Positions 16,536 to 24,062 are shown, counted from the stretch's first letter. The stretch: 40,875 nucleotides of DNA from Candidatus Poribacteria bacterium (GCA_022821725.1 JAJEDB010000073.1:1-40875); one strand, 5' to 3'. Notes: generated by a model not told the origin, from the sequence alone. Numbers and translations are program-made.

Positions 16536-16964
16536 ATGACTTTGAACATAGCTGTTGTTGTTTTAATCTTAACGGCTGTTGGAGTGTCAGTAGCTGGCAT
16601 AGGTATTATTCTTGCCATATACTTCCAAGTGAACAATCGAGTTAATGAAATGTTAAGATTTTTGACTGAAGACAAACTTGAAATTAACACAGAAATGAAA
16701 AATCTTGAGCGAGAAATAAAAACTGTTGATACTACATTCAGAAAATACGCAGATGATATGTCACAATATCTGACTGCCGAATTTGAAACAGTTCGCAAAG
16801 AAAGAGAAACCTTGAAACATCAAGTCAACAATCATTCAGAAGTTCTCAAGAACCAGACAGAAATTCTCAAGAGCCAGGACGATAGCATACACCGGCTGAT
16901 AGCGGTGGTTCAGGAATTACAAGAAATTACAAAAGAAAATATAGAACAAATAAGAAGCCAATAA
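16536..16964 (+). CDS. Membrane-anchored coiled-coil cargo protein
   Basis: The start at 16536 has GAAAGGAG 8 nt upstream. The 142-residue product has one N-terminal transmembrane helix (about 3-30) and then a long, charged coiled coil to the end (NTEMKNLEREIKTVDTTFRK and so on). It has no known domain. The plan recalls the small membrane-coil proteins at 11382-11633 and 37582-37869, without the shared tail. It sits between dif-like sites 2 and 3 as a single-gene cassette. Confidence 0.7.
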   Translation: MTLNIAVVVLILTAVGVSVAGIGIILAIYFQVNNRVNEMLRFLTEDKLEINTEMKNLEREIKTVDTTFRKYADDMSQYLTAEFETVRKERETLKHQVNNHSEVLKNQTEILKSQDDSIHRLIAVVQELQEITKENIEQIRSQ

Positions 16965-16966
16965 AC

Positions 16967-16994
16967 TCGTCCGATAAAATTCATTATCGGATAT
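16967..16994. repeat. dif-like site 3
   Basis: GTCCGATAA (16969-16977), six bases AATTCA, TTATCGGAT (16984-16992); it starts 4 nt behind the stop codon of the membrane coiled-coil gene. Confidence 0.8.
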
Positions 16995-17018
16995 GGTTCG
17001 AGACAGGAGATATGTAAA

Positions 17019-17261
17019 ATGAACGACGAAATCCGTGAAGCCTTCTCGAAACTTGACCATGATTTAATAATTGCAGGTCGCTACCCTTGGGCGAGTATTA
17101 TTAGCGAGATAAGATCAGATATTGAGACAAATGGTTACTACCGCTGGCATAAACATGAGTTAGGCATTATCTCTAAAAATCTAAAAAAGGTTAATCATCC
17201 AACATTGTCCGAGAAATTACAAAGTATCATTGATTCACTCGGCGAACCGGAACACAAGTGA
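17019..17261 (+). CDS. Small hypothetical cargo protein
   Basis: An 80-residue protein with ACAGGAG upstream. It reads MNDEIREAFSKLDHDLIIAG and continues helical, with no recognised domain. The C-terminal LSEKLQSIIDSLGEPEHK resembles the LQGKLQGIIDALDDPSPP segment of the protein at 40254-40875, also next to a dif-like site, and both have an RYPWAS/RG-Y patch before it, so the two may share a domain. It occupies the interval between sites 3 and 4 alone. Confidence 0.65.
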   Translation: MNDEIREAFSKLDHDLIIAGRYPWASIISEIRSDIETNGYYRWHKHELGIISKNLKKVNHPTLSEKLQSIIDSLGEPEHK

Positions 17262-17264
17262 AAC

Positions 17265-17292
17265 TCGTCCGATAAGACGCATTATCGGACAT
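17265..17292. repeat. dif-like site 4
   Basis: GTCCGATAA (17267-17275), six bases GACGCA, TTATCGGAC (17282-17290), preceded by AAACTC. Confidence 0.8.
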
Positions 17293-17383
17293 TCTGAGGT
17301 TAAAAACGGGGAAATCAGAAAAACTTGATCCAGTCATAGCAAGGATCCGGGCTGTCTCAATAAGCAAAAAATATGTCCGATAA
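17276..17383 (+). pseudogene. Short coding remnant ending in a dif-like half site
   Basis: Between site 4 and the half site GTCCGATAA at 17375-17383 one frame is open and reads like protein (LRLKTGKSEKLDPVIARIRA, then VSISKKYVR and stop). It has no start codon of its own. The stop is the TAA inside the half site, so it ends in VR like two other cargo genes. I read it as the 3' end of a lost gene. Confidence 0.35.
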
Positions 17384-17386
17384 GGT

Positions 17387-17719
17387 ATGGGGGATAACAT
17401 GAATGTACAAAATAGAACGCTTTTCATCGCCGATAACCTCGACATCCTGCGGGGCATCGACTCGGAGACGATTGATCTCATCTACCTCGACCCGCCTGAA
17501 CCGCCGGGGCAAATGGTCTTTGAGGGGCTGTTTCCTGACCCTGTGGACTATTCCGAAACGGAACTATCTGTGTTCCGATCCAAGGAGCATCTATCGTTTG
17601 GAAACCAAGAGGGCAAGTGCAACGGATGCCTAATCCCGTTCCATTATCGGAACATCGCTGATCGAACAGGGCATTCGGCGCTAAAAGCCTATACTTACAC
17701 GAAAGAAAGGACAGCATGA
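17387..17719 (+). pseudogene. Broken DNA methyltransferase with HNH-insert remnant
   Basis: Residues 10-38 (RTLFIADNLDILRGIDSETI, then DLIYLDPP) are the N-terminal start of an N6-adenine or N4-cytosine DNA methylase with its DPP catalytic motif. The sequence then breaks off. Further on, GNQEGKCNGCLIPFHYRN matches the beginning of the HNH domain that is inserted in some site-specific methylases, after which it diverges again. A complete protein of this type has over 400 residues; 110 remain. At least two deletions are needed. A half dif-like site (17375-17383) lies 3 nt before its start. Confidence 0.7.
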
Positions 17720-18153
17720 CAAACGAAGAATACAAAATAAAGCTAGAAGAATACAGAATATACACAGAAAGAATCAAAGCATTCGACGACAGAATACTAT
17801 CAAACTCGCAGATAGTAAGCAGATCAATCCTCTACCTATCCGCAGTAGGCATAGGATTTATAATAAATTCCCCTGAGACACTAACAATAAATACATGTGT
17901 GATAAAAACCATAATAATCCTATTCGCCCTATCTATACTAACCACCTTAATCTCATTCCCAATTAGCGATATAGCCCTAAGACAAGGAATTAAAAAAATA
18001 AATAAAGAAGAAGAAACGGACTCCGCCAAAGAAGAAAACAACCCATACAAAGAAAATTTACTATCAAAAACAGTCAGCGGGCTAGCATTCTCCTCAATAG
18101 TAATCTTTCTTATTGCCATAACTATTCTATTGCTCACACTGGCACTGAACTAA
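17716..18153 (+). CDS. Small multi-pass membrane cargo protein
   Basis: The ATG overlaps the preceding stop by 4 nt (ATGA) and lies behind GAAAGGA. The 145-residue protein has a charged N-terminal coil (1-30), two closely spaced membrane helices (about 38-55 and 62-85), a cytoplasmic loop rich in Lys/Glu (about 92-112), and a C-terminal membrane helix (about 118-143). This plan recalls SLATT-type membrane effectors of defence systems, but similarity is only architectural. Codon use is strikingly A-ending (AGA, ATA, CTA), unlike the neighbours, indicating a foreign origin. Confidence 0.7.
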   Translation: MTNEEYKIKLEEYRIYTERIKAFDDRILSNSQIVSRSILYLSAVGIGFIINSPETLTINTCVIKTIIILFALSILTTLISFPISDIALRQGIKKINKEEETDSAKEENNPYKENLLSKTVSGLAFSSIVIFLIAITILLLTLALN

Positions 18154-18184
18154 CAGCCTAAACCAGCATAGAAAGGTGCAAATC

Positions 18185-18316
18185 ATGAACCGAAGAAGAA
18201 TCAAAACCGTCCGACCAAAAAGAGGTGAAAGAGGTGGGGCAAAGCCCCCTCACGGAAAACCTCCCCCAAGAAAACCAATTCAACCAAAGCCAAAGCCAAA
18301 AACCAAGGGAAAGTAA
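18185..18316 (+). CDS. 43-residue Lys/Pro-rich basic protein
   Basis: A short frame with AAAGGTG 8 nt upstream encodes MNRRRIKTVRPKRGERGGAK, then PPHGKPPPRKPIQPKPKPKT and KGK. Nearly half the residues are Lys, Arg or Pro. It follows the membrane protein by 31 nt and could be co-translated. Nucleic-acid or membrane binding is plausible from charge; it may also be chance, given the A-rich composition. Confidence 0.45.
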   Translation: MNRRRIKTVRPKRGERGGAKPPHGKPPPRKPIQPKPKPKTKGK

Positions 18317-18365
18317 GCTCATGAACTGAGCAACGCCAAAAAAATAATCCTGATTTTGTCAGAAA

Positions 18366-18441
18366 GCCCAAAGGAGGAACATATCCCCACGCATCCTTTG
18401 TGGCGAAACTTCAAACGATGGGGATTTGAAAGGAAGGAATA
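18366..18441 (+). promoter_or_regulatory. Structured cassette leader, copy 3
   Basis: CCCAAAGG (18367-18374) can pair with CCTTTGTGG (18395-18403): relative to copy 2 both sides changed together, which supports a conserved RNA stem. The shared TCCCCACGC, GGCGAAACTTCAAA and GATGGGGATTTGAAAGGA follow, ending in the Shine-Dalgarno of the next gene. CTTCAAA and TTTGAAAG can also pair. Confidence 0.65.
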
Positions 18442-18443
18442 CT

Positions 18444-19091
18444 ATGGAAGACTACCCTAACAAGGGTAAATCTCTAACGGGGACAGTTGCGGAGCCATTG
18501 ATTTTGGAACTTTTTGACAAACAAAAGGCTGTCCCCAAGAAAGTAATTGAAGAAAAAGTAACAGAACTTCACCTCAGCCAAGGCGGCTTGCCACAGACCT
18601 CTGAAACCTCCTATCCTGTTGTAGCGGGTTTGGACAGGTTAAAAGCAAAAGATCAGGCAAATAATCCGAAAAAGGGCTATTGGGATATTAATAGCGCCGG
18701 AATCGAAGAAGGTATTCCAGATGTTCCAGTAGCAGTTGAAGAAAAAGAAGATGTCTTAACGGTTGGGGAGGGGGCAAGTTCTGTTTATCTCTACTATTTT
18801 CCAACGTATCGTTCCTACGCAGAATTACAAGGAGACGAATCTTATCCTTGTAAGATCGGCAGGACCGATGCGAGCGATCCTAGCGCCTATATTAACAATC
18901 AAACAGGCACTTCATTGCCAGAGGAACCGGTAATAGGACTTATCATTCTAACGGATGATCCAGTTGGCAAAGAAAAGCGAATGCACGATATATTAGATAC
19001 TGCTCGTCTGAGAAAGGAAGATGCGCCGGGGTCGGAATGGTTTGATACTAATCCAGAGCAGGTTAAAAACTTTTATGAACTTTTGGGATAG
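18444..19091 (+). CDS. T5orf172 / GIY-YIG-like domain protein
   Basis: The ATG at 18444 follows AAAGGAAGG of leader copy 3. The 215-residue protein has an N-terminal alpha-helical part (about 1-100, looks like a winged-helix or HTH tail) and a C-terminal domain with SSVYLYYFPTY, YPCKIGRT, EKRMHDIL and GSEWFD. This pattern (start strand, KIGxT, central helix, EWF) is that of the T5orf172/MUG113 branch of the GIY-YIG nuclease superfamily. Whether it cuts DNA is uncertain, since the catalytic Arg/Glu residues of canonical GIY-YIG enzymes are hard to place. Followed 2 nt after the stop by dif-like site 5. Confidence 0.75.
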   Translation: MEDYPNKGKSLTGTVAEPLILELFDKQKAVPKKVIEEKVTELHLSQGGLPQTSETSYPVVAGLDRLKAKDQANNPKKGYWDINSAGIEEGIPDVPVAVEEKEDVLTVGEGASSVYLYYFPTYRSYAELQGDESYPCKIGRTDASDPSAYINNQTGTSLPEEPVIGLIILTDDPVGKEKRMHDILDTARLRKEDAPGSEWFDTNPEQVKNFYELLG

Positions 19092-19093
19092 GA

Positions 19094-19121
19094 ATATCCG
19101 ATAATGGGGCTTATCGGATAT
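19094..19121. repeat. dif-like site 5
   Basis: ATATCCGATAA (19094-19104), six bases TGGGGC, TTATCGGATAT (19111-19121): the only site with a full perfect 11-6-11 symmetry. Confidence 0.8.
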
Positions 19122-19140
19122 TTCGTAAAAAGGAGGAAAC

Positions 19141-20298
19141 ATGGCGAAAGATATTGAATCCGAGGTCAGAAACATAATCAGTGAAATAGAGGAAAAAGCC
19201 GCTGACGGCAACTACATCTATCGAGGTGAACCCGAGTGGTATGAACAGGTCTCATCAAGCCTTTGGCGTCAACTCGAATCAACTTTTACCGTCCATGATA
19301 AAATTGATTACGACAAAATCCAAGAATCACATCTGAGAAACGTTCGACAATACGGAGAAAATCACCCGCCAGACGATTTTGAGCTTGCGTCTAAGCTTCA
19401 GCATGTTGGGGGCGAAACCAATCTAATTGATTTCACAACTGACCACTTAGTCGCTCTTTTCTTTGCCTGTGATGGGTCTCATAAGAAACCGGGCAGGGTT
19501 ATCTTGTTGAAACAAACCGAGCAGATAAGAAATAAATACAAAATCAAGGAACCTCATCATCCGCCACATCGTGTCGCTGCCCAAAAAAGTGTATTCGTTC
19601 AACATCCAAACGGGGTTATTGAGGAAGATGATATTGAGGAAATAATATGTATTCGTCCAAGTTTCAAACAGCCGATATTAACGCATCTGCGAGAGAAGGA
19701 GTGCATCTACACGCAAAAGATCTATAACGACCTTCAGGGCTATATTAAACACCAGGAGATTCACCACGAAGCATACAGCGCATACCGCAGGGGTCAACTT
19801 GCTCGCTTTTATGGCGTTATGAGAACATCGATCGATGGCATAAACCTCGCTGATGCGGCTATCGTGCTTCTTAACACAGCGATAGAATTGAATCCACTTT
19901 TTGTCGAAGCGTATTTTGAACGTGCTCATGCTTATTGGTTGAAAGAGGATTCTGTGGATTTTGATATTGATAAAGTCATCGAAGACTTTAATCGCGCAAT
20001 CGAACTTAATCCGGATCATGCCCTTACCCATTACGCGCGCGGGAAGGCATACCGTGACAAGGGCTGTGATGATCGTGCCATCGAAGACTTAAATCGTGCA
20101 ATCAAACTTGATCCGGGCGATGCTTTTGCCTATACCGAGCGTGGGAAGGCATACCGTGACAAGGGCTGTAATGCTCGTGCCATCAACGACTTTGAGCGTG
20201 CAATAGAACTTGGCGACAATAGCGTTCGTGCACACCTCGAAGCGGCACAGACAAGAAGGGAGTCAGAAGGTGCGGACGAGGTTGAATCAGTAAACTGA
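19141..20298 (+). CDS. FRG-domain protein with TPR repeats
   Basis: AAAGGAGG precedes the ATG. The 385-residue protein starts with an FRG domain: YRGE at 27-30 and LQHVGGETNLIDFTTDHLVA at about 88-107 are its signature segments. From about residue 215 four tetratricopeptide repeats follow, of which two are nearly identical in DNA (GKAYRDKGC), a recent duplication. FRG domains occur in stress- and phage-defence proteins; the catalytic role, if any, is not established. The HEPN-like gene follows after 11 nt, so the two probably form a two-gene unit between dif-like site 5 and the degenerate site at 20999. Confidence 0.85.
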   Translation: MAKDIESEVRNIISEIEEKAADGNYIYRGEPEWYEQVSSSLWRQLESTFTVHDKIDYDKIQESHLRNVRQYGENHPPDDFELASKLQHVGGETNLIDFTTDHLVALFFACDGSHKKPGRVILLKQTEQIRNKYKIKEPHHPPHRVAAQKSVFVQHPNGVIEEDDIEEIICIRPSFKQPILTHLREKECIYTQKIYNDLQGYIKHQEIHHEAYSAYRRGQLARFYGVMRTSIDGINLADAAIVLLNTAIELNPLFVEAYFERAHAYWLKEDSVDFDIDKVIEDFNRAIELNPDHALTHYARGKAYRDKGCDDRAIEDLNRAIKLDPGDAFAYTERGKAYRDKGCNARAINDFERAIELGDNSVRAHLEAAQTRRESEGADEVESVN

Positions 20299-20309
20299 AA
20301 GGAGAAAAC

Positions 20310-20963
20310 ATGGTATTAGACGAAAATACTCGAATAGAAAAGGTGGTTGAGGGAATACGAGAGTTGAGCAAAGGCAAAAGCGCCCACAGAGTTACTACAG
20401 TGATCGGTTTGTCGCAGATGGTTCTTTGTGACACAGTAGGAAAAAGCCATCCACTTATGGCGGTTCTTGATGATGCGCTCAAGTCTAAGGATGTAGGTCC
20501 GGCCTTCTTTGCGAGCAAAACTGTGGCAGATCTGTTCGATGAAGGTATGCTTATCAGCCCCCGGCTGGCAATCGCTCATGAGATAGAAGGGGATATTCTC
20601 GACATCGCGCAGAAACAAGTTGAAGCATCTGAGGGAAATGCTGATGCGACGCACAAGCAATTGCAGCTTGGGATTGCCGCATTTTTGGCAGGTGCCGCTT
20701 TAGAAGATGCCTTGAGACGACTATGTGACTCCAGTGGTATAAGCTACAATCCACAGCGAACATCTATATCGAGTCTGCAAACGGCACTCTACCAACCAAC
20801 GAAACAAATCGAGGTAATTTCGGGGTCAGAGAATAAGCAAATAACTGCGTGGGGAGAGACGCGAAACAACGCTGACCACGGGCGATTTAGCAAAATTACC
20901 CACTCAGAGGTTCTAGCGATGGTCATTGGTGTGCGGGGATTTATAGACAACCATCTTCCCTAG
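20310..20963 (+). CDS. HEPN-like protein partnered with FRG-TPR gene
   Basis: The start has AAAGGAG upstream. The 217-residue protein has a helical N-terminal half and a C-terminal helical bundle with RNNADH (Arg185 to His190), which fits the R-x4-6-H motif of HEPN ribonucleases, followed by a long helix. HEPN domains are common RNA-cutting effectors in toxin-antitoxin and abortive-infection systems. Paired with the FRG-TPR gene it could be the effector and the FRG-TPR protein the sensor or modifier. Similarity to the Ymh-type family is possible. Overall function is inference. Confidence 0.7.
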   Translation: MVLDENTRIEKVVEGIRELSKGKSAHRVTTVIGLSQMVLCDTVGKSHPLMAVLDDALKSKDVGPAFFASKTVADLFDEGMLISPRLAIAHEIEGDILDIAQKQVEASEGNADATHKQLQLGIAAFLAGAALEDALRRLCDSSGISYNPQRTSISSLQTALYQPTKQIEVISGSENKQITAWGETRNNADHGRFSKITHSEVLAMVIGVRGFIDNHLP

Positions 20964-20998
20964 TACGCTTTCTAACCAACGAAAACATGGAGAAATAG

Positions 20999-21020
20999 TC
21001 CGATAATTGACCATAGGACG
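20999..21020. repeat. Degenerate dif-like site 6
   Basis: The left arm GTCCGATAA (20999-21007) is intact but the right side is ACCATAGGAC instead of the full arm. It separates the HEPN-like gene from the next membrane gene, as expected for a decayed site. Confidence 0.5.
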
Positions 21021-21063
21021 TTCACGGATTGCGGGCGCGGTTGAATCAATAAGGAAGAAGTTG

Positions 21064-21543
21064 ATGGAAGGAATAAATTGGACACATTGGATTATGACAG
21101 TTAGTGCTGCTATGTCGGCGATTAGCACTGGAGTGCTCGCTTTTATCACATGGCGTTATGTCCGGCTAACAAGGGAAATGCTATCAAACTCTCAGAAGGC
21201 AGACATTCAAATCTACACGCGTTTGCGGGGAGACTTTCCATGCATTTGTGTAAAGAATATAGGTATGGGAATCGCGCGGAACTTACGTTTTTCCTCCTCT
21301 TATAAGTTGCCGAATGGTCGTTCGCTTATGGAAATGTACTTCTTTAAAAATGGCCTTGGATGCCTTTTGCCCCAACAAGTAAAAGAATGTTTGCTAGGCG
21401 AGCTTAATACTTTGGGAAAACAACTAAACATCTGTGTTACTTATACAGATTCAGAAGATAAAAGATGTAGTAAGCCTCTTTGTATAAATCTTGATGATCA
21501 TAGATATGATCCTTTTTTAGAGGATAGTGAAAATGTCCGATAA
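21064..21543 (+). CDS. Membrane-anchored cargo protein ending inside a dif-like site
   Basis: I start at the ATG at 21064 (AGGAAG upstream); a TTG at 21007 is possible. The 159-residue protein has one transmembrane helix (about 10-32), a short coil and a soluble domain of about 100 residues with several Cys. The motif RYVRLTREMLSNSQKADIQI after the helix is typical of small accessory membrane proteins of unknown role. The last residues ENVR and the stop TAA are encoded by the left arm of dif-like site 7, so the site is part of the gene. Confidence 0.65.
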   Translation: MEGINWTHWIMTVSAAMSAISTGVLAFITWRYVRLTREMLSNSQKADIQIYTRLRGDFPCICVKNIGMGIARNLRFSSSYKLPNGRSLMEMYFFKNGLGCLLPQQVKECLLGELNTLGKQLNICVTYTDSEDKRCSKPLCINLDDHRYDPFLEDSENVR

Positions 21544-21560
21544 CCCGAATTATCGGACGC
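21533..21560. repeat. dif-like site 7
   Basis: GTCCGATAA (21535-21543), six bases CCCGAA, TTATCGGAC (21550-21558). The left arm contains the stop codon of the membrane protein gene. The next 35 nt are almost identical to those behind site 1. Confidence 0.8.
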
Positions 21561-21561
21561 T

Positions 21562-21712
21562 ATCGGGTGTTACGGGAGCGTCGGTCATGGATGTGCAGAA
21601 TGCTGGCAGGGGTAAGTCGTCACAGATGCCGGCGCATTATGCTCGCGCTCAGGAGGCAGAACGGGGCGCGGTCGCACGATACAGGTATGGAAAGGGGACG
21701 GGGTACAAATGA
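21562..21712 (+). pseudogene. Recombinase 3'-end fragment 2
   Basis: Encodes GASVMDVQNAGRGKSSQMPA then HYARAQEAERGAVARYRYGK and a stop. The distal part follows the intact recombinase at 12082-13023, while the proximal part has several changes, including Trp to Gly at the second His/Trp position. The nucleophile Tyr is kept but Arg, Lys and HxxR are absent, so it is not an enzyme. An ATG at 21534 reads through the dif-like site into this fragment. Confidence 0.75.
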
Positions 21713-21727
21713 ACGTCACTTCCGTTC

Positions 21728-22093
21728 ATGACGGAAACACATCTTCCTGAGGATGAGCAGACTCCTTGCTCTGTAAAACTGCCAACAAGAAGCCGGAGTG
21801 GAAATTTGCAGATTGATAGGATTGTATGGCTATCACAATTTGTAGAAAAATTAGCTAGCAAACATAACGTAACAACAATGGAAGTAGAGGAGATCTTTGC
21901 CAATCGTCCCCGTTTTCGATTTGTTGCTAGGGGCAATCGATCTGGCGAAGATGTTTATTCAGTGATGGGACGAACAGACGCAGGTCGTTATCTCATTGGT
22001 TTTTTTATTCTAAAACCGCATCACCGCGCGTTGGTTGTTAGCGCGAGAGATATGGATAGGAAGGAGCGGAGAGAATATGCAAGAAAAAGATAG
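21728..22093 (+). CDS. BrnT-like toxin
   Basis: A 121-residue protein. Residues 45-121 contain VEEIFANRPRFRFVARGNRS, then DVYSVMGRTDAGRYLIGFFI and SARDMDRKERREYARKR. This is the fold of BrnT-type ribonuclease toxins, with the conserved ExxF start, the GRTDAGR strand and the SARDMxRKERxxY end. The N-terminal 40 residues are extra and of low complexity, so a later start is possible. Its end overlaps the antitoxin start by 17 nt in the usual toxin-first order of brnTA. Confidence 0.8.
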   Translation: MTETHLPEDEQTPCSVKLPTRSRSGNLQIDRIVWLSQFVEKLASKHNVTTMEVEEIFANRPRFRFVARGNRSGEDVYSVMGRTDAGRYLIGFFILKPHHRALVVSARDMDRKERREYARKR

Positions 22094-22358
22094 AAAACGA
22101 GATTCAATGCCCTCTCCCGATGCAACCCCAGAGGAGATTGGTGAATTTTGGGATGCCCACAGCCTTGCCGATTATTGGGACGAGACCCAAGAGGTGGATT
22201 TTCAGGTTAATCTCAAACTAAAACACAATCTGGTTCCGGTTGAGCGTGAAATCGCCGAGCAGATTAACGCACACGCAACGGAACAGGGAGTCTCGGCTGA
22301 AAAATTGGTAAACTTCTGGCTTAGAGAAAGATTAAAGAGGATTACCACAAGCCAATAA
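22077..22358 (+). CDS. BrnA/CopG-like antitoxin
   Basis: The start at 22077 has AAGGAG upstream and lies within the toxin gene. The 93-residue protein carries ATPEEIGEFWDAHSLADYWD, the typical antitoxin segment that caps BrnT-type toxins, followed by a ribbon-helix-helix-like part (FQVNLKLKHNLVPVEREIAE, then SAEKLVNFWLRERL). It should neutralise the toxin and repress the operon. Together the pair is a complete type II toxin-antitoxin module behind the last recombinase fragment. Confidence 0.8.
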   Translation: MQEKDRKRDSMPSPDATPEEIGEFWDAHSLADYWDETQEVDFQVNLKLKHNLVPVEREIAEQINAHATEQGVSAEKLVNFWLRERLKRITTSQ

Positions 22359-22611
22359 GCAAGGAAAATTGGTACAAATTGTCAGAACTAGGATTATCTG
22401 GATAAACGAGCGTTTGTGTAAGCGGAGGCGCTCATCGAGGAGATGTCGCTGATTCTCGCCCTACAAGATGAGATCTGATGTGCCTTGCCCGTCGTCAGCC
22501 TTGACCAATACACACTGGACTGCTCACCCTTTAGCGATGCCTTTGCTTTTCGTCGTTAGGGGCAGTGGTCGAGGCTTGGGAAGGTCGTAATAGAATCGAA
22601 AGACGGGCGGG
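22359..22611. other. Intergenic stretch, possible coding scraps
   Basis: One plus-strand frame reads AEALIEEMSLILALQDEI before a stop near 22480 and may be the tail of a lost gene. Nothing else is recognisable. Confidence 0.25.
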
Positions 22612-22815
22612 TTGGGGGCTCTCCACCTTATCGGTCGGGGGCTGTCTCAGTCGAAACTTGCACAGGCGATGCGTGTGTCTCGGCGGACGATTGCATACTG
22701 GAAGGCGTCGCGCTTTATGCCGTCGGATCTACACCTCTACCAGATGGCTATCGCGTTCTATGTACCGGTGGAGTGCTTCCTACGTCACAAGCGGTTGGGG
22801 CGTGTGCCTCGTTAG
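22612..22815 (+). CDS. Small XRE-type HTH protein, possibly degraded
   Basis: The 67-codon frame encodes LSQSKLAQAMRVSRRTIAYW followed by a helix and a turn, a clear Cro/CI-type helix-turn-helix with recognition helix SRRTIAYWKA. The only start is a TTG without a good ribosome site, and the protein lacks a C-terminal domain, so this may be a remnant of a longer repressor. It lies just before tandem-repeat locus 2. Confidence 0.5.
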   Translation: MGALHLIGRGLSQSKLAQAMRVSRRTIAYWKASRFMPSDLHLYQMAIAFYVPVECFLRHKRLGRVPR

Positions 22816-22817
22816 AC

Positions 22818-22865
22818 TATGATAGTTTATGATAGTGCAAAATCGGCGCAAACCCGCATGGTTAT
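22818..22865. repeat. Tandem 10-bp pair beside CGGCGCAAACCCG core (locus 2)
   Basis: TATGATAGT occurs in two adjacent 10-bp units (22818-22837); six AT-rich bases later comes CGGCGCAAACCCG (22844-22856), followed by CATGGTTAT. Same layout as locus 1 with a different repeat. Confidence 0.6.
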
Positions 22866-22965
22866 TCAGGTGTCCAGTGTGGATCAAAAAGTTGGCAATA
22901 TTAGCAATGCGAAATCGGCTGGAAGGCGCATTCTAATCAGGTTGGGTTGGCAATGAATGAAAAAA

Positions 22966-23003
22966 GTGGGGAACGTGGGGAACGCGAAAACGGCGCAAAC
23001 CCG
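22966..23003. repeat. Tandem 9-bp pair beside CGGCGCAAACCCG core (locus 3)
   Basis: GTGGGGAAC occurs twice in a row (22966-22983), then seven bases, then CGGCGCAAACCCG (22991-23003). It lies directly before the HTH gene at 23028. Confidence 0.6.
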
Positions 23004-23027
23004 CATTCTAACAAGAAAGAGTGGGGA

Positions 23028-23552
23028 ATGAAAGAAAAAGAGCGGTTTAACGCGGAGCTACTACGCGCTCATCTTGAGACGGCGAACTTTTCACAACGCC
23101 GCTTGGCACGGTGGGTGGGTGTTGATCACAAGACTGTAGCGAATTGGCTTCGGGGCGGGATGCCAGGGCGCGAGAACCTCCGCAAGTTGGGGGAGGTCTT
23201 TGATGTGGACCCTCATGACTTCCTCGCCGATCCCTTCGATATGCTGTTCTCGTGGTGCATGACGCTGGCGTATAAGATCTTCCTGATGGAACGGAATGGC
23301 GATCTTGAAATCAAGGTCACATTATCCGGGTTGGTTCAGCTCATGTCAGCGTTGGGCGTATTTGACAGGCCACCTGAGCAGGATTTAGACCTGCCGGAGT
23401 CCACTTTACAATCATTGCTGCCGTCGTTGGAAGCGCGCGCGCGGGCGGAGGCAGAGGTGATGGCACTTTGTGACGAGAATTTCATTAAGAACTTCGTCGC
23501 AGAACACCGCGACAAGATAGAAGCGTTGCTGGCAGAAGATGTGGAGATGTGA
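23028..23552 (+). CDS. XRE-family HTH regulator
   Basis: I start at the ATG at 23028 because the upstream in-frame codons (from 22953) run through the repeat core of locus 3, which is non-coding elsewhere. The 174-residue protein has a helix-turn-helix in residues about 8-60 (FSQRRLARWVGVDHKTVANW, then the LRKLGEVFDVDPHDFL helix). The C-terminal 110 residues are helical and leucine-rich, probably for dimerisation. Location beside two repeat loci suggests it may bind them to control replication or its own transcription; this is inference. Confidence 0.75.
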   Translation: MKEKERFNAELLRAHLETANFSQRRLARWVGVDHKTVANWLRGGMPGRENLRKLGEVFDVDPHDFLADPFDMLFSWCMTLAYKIFLMERNGDLEIKVTLSGLVQLMSALGVFDRPPEQDLDLPESTLQSLLPSLEARARAEAEVMALCDENFIKNFVAEHRDKIEALLAEDVEM

Positions 23553-23648
23553 GCTTTCACACCCTCCAGTGTCGTCCTTTGGAAGCACATGCCCTGTAGC
23601 CCAACGAAAGGGCATTGTGCATCCCAATCCCTTTAGACTGAGGACGGG

Positions 23649-24062
23649 TTATTTCCTGCGTAGGAATGTGAAGAAACGTCGTTTGGGCTGAGGCGGGGGG
23701 ATCATCAGGAGTTCATTCTGCTTCTGCAGACGGGTGGAGAGTTCCAGGAGCTGGGCGTTCTGGCTGTGAGCTTCCTCCAGCTGGGATTTCAGGTCGCGGT
23801 TCTGTGCCTCGAGGAGAGCTACGACTTTGGCGGGGGTATCATTATCTGTCATTTGACTGGTGTTGACAGGTTCATCTGACAGGGGATGGGTGCCATTCAG
23901 CTTCAGATCCCCGTAGACTCGGACGAGTTCAGCTGTATCAAACAGATTGCGTCCGTTGTGGTCCTTTTCTGATGATACCTTGCCTGTTCGCATATGGCGG
24001 CGGAGGGTGCTTTCGGAGACGGGTATGATTTTGACAGCTTCAGATAGGGTGATTTTTGCCAT
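23649..24062 (-). CDS. HTH / coiled-coil protein with basic-aromatic tail (paralogue)
   Basis: A 137-residue protein: helix-turn-helix ITLSEAVKIIPVSESTLRRH with wing (about 1-45), a polar linker with Thr/Pro (about 55-75), a coiled coil (VVALLEAQNRDLKSQLEEAH and on), and the tail PPPQPKRRFFTFLRRK. The same plan is seen in the genes at 5583-5999 and 26069-26446. The tail could insert into the membrane surface. It converges on the HTH gene at 23028-23552. Confidence 0.75.
   Translation of the reverse strand: MAKITLSEAVKIIPVSESTLRRHMRTGKVSSEKDHNGRNLFDTAELVRVYGDLKLNGTHPLSDEPVNTSQMTDNDTPAKVVALLEAQNRDLKSQLEEAHSQNAQLLELSTRLQKQNELLMIPPPQPKRRFFTFLRRK

Noticed and set aside
17641..17655. TTATCGG right half near 17644 as partner of the half site at 17375
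   Set aside because: The bases encode PFHYRN of the methylase HNH segment, where related proteins have similar residues, so the match is explained by coding sequence.
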